In this document: positions 62,480-64,000 of the stretch, in pieces | Position numbering within the stretch: position 1 is the first letter of the stretch | How the letters are laid out: each line of letters begins with the position of its first letter | Origin: Pseudomonadota bacterium | GTDB taxonomy: Bacteria > Pseudomonadota > Gammaproteobacteria > Steroidobacterales > Steroidobacteraceae | NCBI GenBank assembly: GCA_023423935.1 | Contig: JAFAEQ010000053.1 | Location: forward strand, 31,172-95,171 | Direction: 5' to 3' | Length of the DNA stretch: 64,000 nt | Program-made: the position numbers and the translations under genes | Notes under the pieces: model-generated | What the model was told of the DNA's origin: nothing | Seen by the model: the letters and a program-made list of their open reading frames with translations, nothing else | Database searches by the model: none

Positions 62480-63370
62480 CTACCTCGATTGAGCCATCGT
62501 CGGGGCTTCGCAGCCGGCGCTCGCGATTTCGCGCTCGGCTTGTTTGAAGCCGTATTCGGGCACGATGTCGCCGGTGCGGTCTGCGATGCGATCCCATTGC
62601 TCGATCACGCGTTCGCCGGCATCGGCGTCGCCGCCGATGTACTGCCCCTCGGTCAGTGTTACGTAAGCGCGTGCGAAATGACCGGCGCCTGCACACAGGA
62701 TTGCACGTGTCGGTGCGTCGTCGGCAACCAGCGCGAGCAGACCGGGACTGACCAATCGGGGATCGAGCTGTGTGAGCGCTTCTTTCGACAGCACGCCTTC
62801 GGTCATCTGAGTAGCGGCGGTCGGTGCGAGGCAGTTCACGCGCACGTTGTATTTCTCGCCTTCGAGCGCGAGGGTCTGCATGAGTCCCACGAGCGCCATC
62901 TTCGCCGCGCCATAGTTCGACTGACCGAAGTTGCCGTAGAGGCCCGACGAGGACGTCGTCATCACGATGCGTCCGTAGCGCTGCTGACGCATGAGGTCCC
63001 ACACCGCTTTCGTGCAGATCACTGCCCCCATCAGATGCACTTCGAGCACCAGTCGGAAATCGTCGAGCGATACTTTCGCGAAGCTCTTGTCGCGCAGGAT
63101 GCCGGCGTTGTTGATGAGGATGTCGACTCGCTCCCATGTCGATACCGCGCGCTCAACCATGGCGGCGACCTGCGACTCATCCGTTACGGATGCCGCGATC
63201 GCAATCGCCTCACCTCCGCTTGCGGCAATCTCATCGGCGACACGCCCGGCTGCTGCGGGGTCCATATCATTCACGATCACCCGCGCGCCGTAGCGGGCAA
63301 GCAAGTGCGCGTGCGCGCGGCCGAGACCGCCTCCGGCGCCAGTCACGATGGCTACTTTATTCGTCAGCAT
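62480..63370 (-). CDS. SDR-family oxidoreductase, (3R)-hydroxyacyl-CoA-dehydrogenase-like
   Basis: A 296-residue SDR. Cofactor motif TGAGGGLGRAHAHLLARYGA, VNDMD for NAD specificity, NNAGILRDKSF, catalytic Ser in TTSSSGLYGNFGQSNYGAAK with Tyr and Lys, and a C-terminal extension of ~50 residues (EGQYIGGDADAGERVIEQWD). The NAGILRDKSF-K and GNFGQ-NYG pattern is that of the dehydrogenase part of multifunctional enzyme type 2 (HSD17B4-like), so a role in fatty-acyl or steroid-side-chain oxidation is plausible. It stands alone between repeats. Confidence 0.9.
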   Translation of the reverse strand: MLTNKVAIVTGAGGGLGRAHAHLLARYGARVIVNDMDPAAAGRVADEIAASGGEAIAIAASVTDESQVAAMVERAVSTWERVDILINNAGILRDKSFAKVSLDDFRLVLEVHLMGAVICTKAVWDLMRQQRYGRIVMTTSSSGLYGNFGQSNYGAAKMALVGLMQTLALEGEKYNVRVNCLAPTAATQMTEGVLSKEALTQLDPRLVSPGLLALVADDAPTRAILCAGAGHFARAYVTLTEGQYIGGDADAGERVIEQWDRIADRTGDIVPEYGFKQAEREIASAGCEAPTMAQSR

Positions 63371-63871
63371 CTTCTTTCATGTCTCCGACACCACAGGAAG
63401 ATCTTCGCGGGGAGCACGGGGCACACGATCCCGGAAAGAGTGTTCGACTGAAGTCGAACCACAGGGTCACGCGCTCAGACAATTCGCGATCGGGGGTCCA
63501 ATCCTTTTCGCCTCTGCGCACCGTGTCTCTGTGTGACTCTGCTCCTCAACCCGCACCCCGTGCGCCCCGCGGAGATCTTCCGTCTCAACATTGCAATGAC
63601 TGCTTCAACTCGAAGGCTCGAATCCATTTCCAACCCTGCGGGATGGACCCCGGCCTGCGCCGGGGTGACGACGGTTTTCCGTTACTCAACCCCGTCATTC
63701 CCGCGAAGGCGGGAATCCATTCCCAGCTCCAGGATGGACCCCGTCCTGCGCCGGGGTGACGAAGTTTTTTCTGCTTGAACGCTGCATGACGTGCTTTCAA
63801 CCCCGTCTTCCCCGTGGAGATCTCTTCCTCTTCCACTCTGTGTGAACTCTCCTTCTCCTGTGGGTCCGGCT
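63371..63871. repeat. Intergenic repeats: CACGGGG pieces and REP palindromes
   Basis: A ~500-bp stretch with GGGGAGCACGGGGCACACG near 63400, and palindromic CCCCGGCCTGCGCCGGGGTG at ~63650. GTCATTCCCGCGAAGGCGGG lies at ~63700, and a second palindromic copy with CGTCCTGCGCCGGGGTGACG at ~63745. No gene is visible. Confidence 0.6.
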
Positions 63872-63985
63872 TCAGCCCAATGACACTGCATTAAGCTGCT
63901 GCAGCCTTGCGATGAGCCAAGATGTGCGCTCGGGCTTGAGCTCGAGGTTGTTGTAGCCACAGGTAAGGTTTGGATCGCCGCTTCT
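63872..63985 (-). pseudogene. Possible 3' fragment of an unidentified gene at the window edge
   Basis: In one minus-strand frame the stretch reads NLTCGYNNLELKPERTSWLI followed by ARLQQLNAVSLG and TGA (63872-63874). It looks more protein-like than other frames here, but an in-frame stop at 63986-63988 closes it upstream. It may be a degraded or frameshifted end of a gene, perhaps of a transposase. Weak evidence. Confidence 0.2.
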
Positions 63986-64000
63986 TCAGTCGAGGCTCGA

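Noticed and set aside
62489..63451. A 320-codon plus-strand frame over the second SDR gene
   Set aside because: It is antisense to a complete SDR with all catalytic motifs; its His/Arg-rich translation has no domain.
1..64000. tRNA, rRNA and riboswitch search by eye
   Set aside because: No acceptor-stem/T-loop combination or rRNA-like stretch was found. A GGTTCGAATCC-like match near 2004 lies inside the receptor gene.

Overview
The window looks like chromosomal DNA of a GC-rich (roughly 60%) Gammaproteobacterium of the Steroidobacter / Nevskiales-Xanthomonadales kind. The reasons are inference from gene style: many TonB-dependent receptors with an N-terminal STN signalling domain, FecI/FecR regulatory pairs, CadC-type regulators fused to TolB-like and TPR domains, and many intergenic palindromic repeats. 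I found no rRNA, tRNA, CRISPR array, intact transposase or phage gene.

The left third (1-21.9 kb) is the most distinctive part. It holds three consecutive copies of one module: FecI-type ECF sigma factor, FecR-type anti-sigma factor, STN-containing TonB-dependent receptor, then a secreted beta-propeller/prolyl-oligopeptidase (S9) protein. Modules 2 (7.3-14.3 kb) and 3 (15.1-21.9 kb) run in that order on the minus strand. In module 1 (1-6.1 kb) the sigma/anti-sigma pair points away from the receptor, and its propeller protein is cut by the window edge. The layout matches the import/degradation half of proteobacterial lasso-peptide loci (receptor, Atxe2-type isopeptidase, FecI/FecR), but no lasso precursor, leader peptidase or cyclase is present. 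The inferred role is sensing, importing and cleaving a constrained peptide made elsewhere. In module 2 a one-base deletion joins receptor and peptidase into one open frame. A nucleotidyltransferase-like gene with an overlapping 62-codon partner sits between modules 1 and 2.

From 22 to 31.7 kb are a ZU5-like lipoprotein, an unknown exported protein, an AraC regulator, a repeat-filled 1.2 kb gap, a DUF202 membrane protein, a beta-barrel protein, a DUF2306 membrane protein and a CadC/TolB/TPR regulator. From 31.7 to 48.9 kb are an iron-type TonB receptor behind a Fur-box-like site, a carbonic anhydrase/SulP operon with two small envelope genes, an OmpR/EnvZ-like two-component pair, an MscS channel, a GyrI-like protein, an AraC/metallo-beta-lactamase-fold divergent pair, a second CadC/TolB/TPR regulator and a PD40 propeller protein.

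From 49.2 to 54.7 kb is a redox/detoxification cluster (aldo/keto reductase, SRPBCC protein, cupin, Old Yellow Enzyme, SDR) with a divergent LysR regulator. The right end has a lipoprotein with four Ig-like repeats plus a lactonase-type propeller, a Dabb protein, two unknown envelope genes, a DUF2130 coiled-coil protein and a second SDR, separated by dense extragenic repeats.

The gaps carry at least six repeat families: a run of six stem-loops, ~270-bp units with variable GGCTGTA heptamers, ~115-bp elements with terminal inverted repeats, hairpin units, CACAGAG/CACGGGG repeats, and classical REP palindromes.
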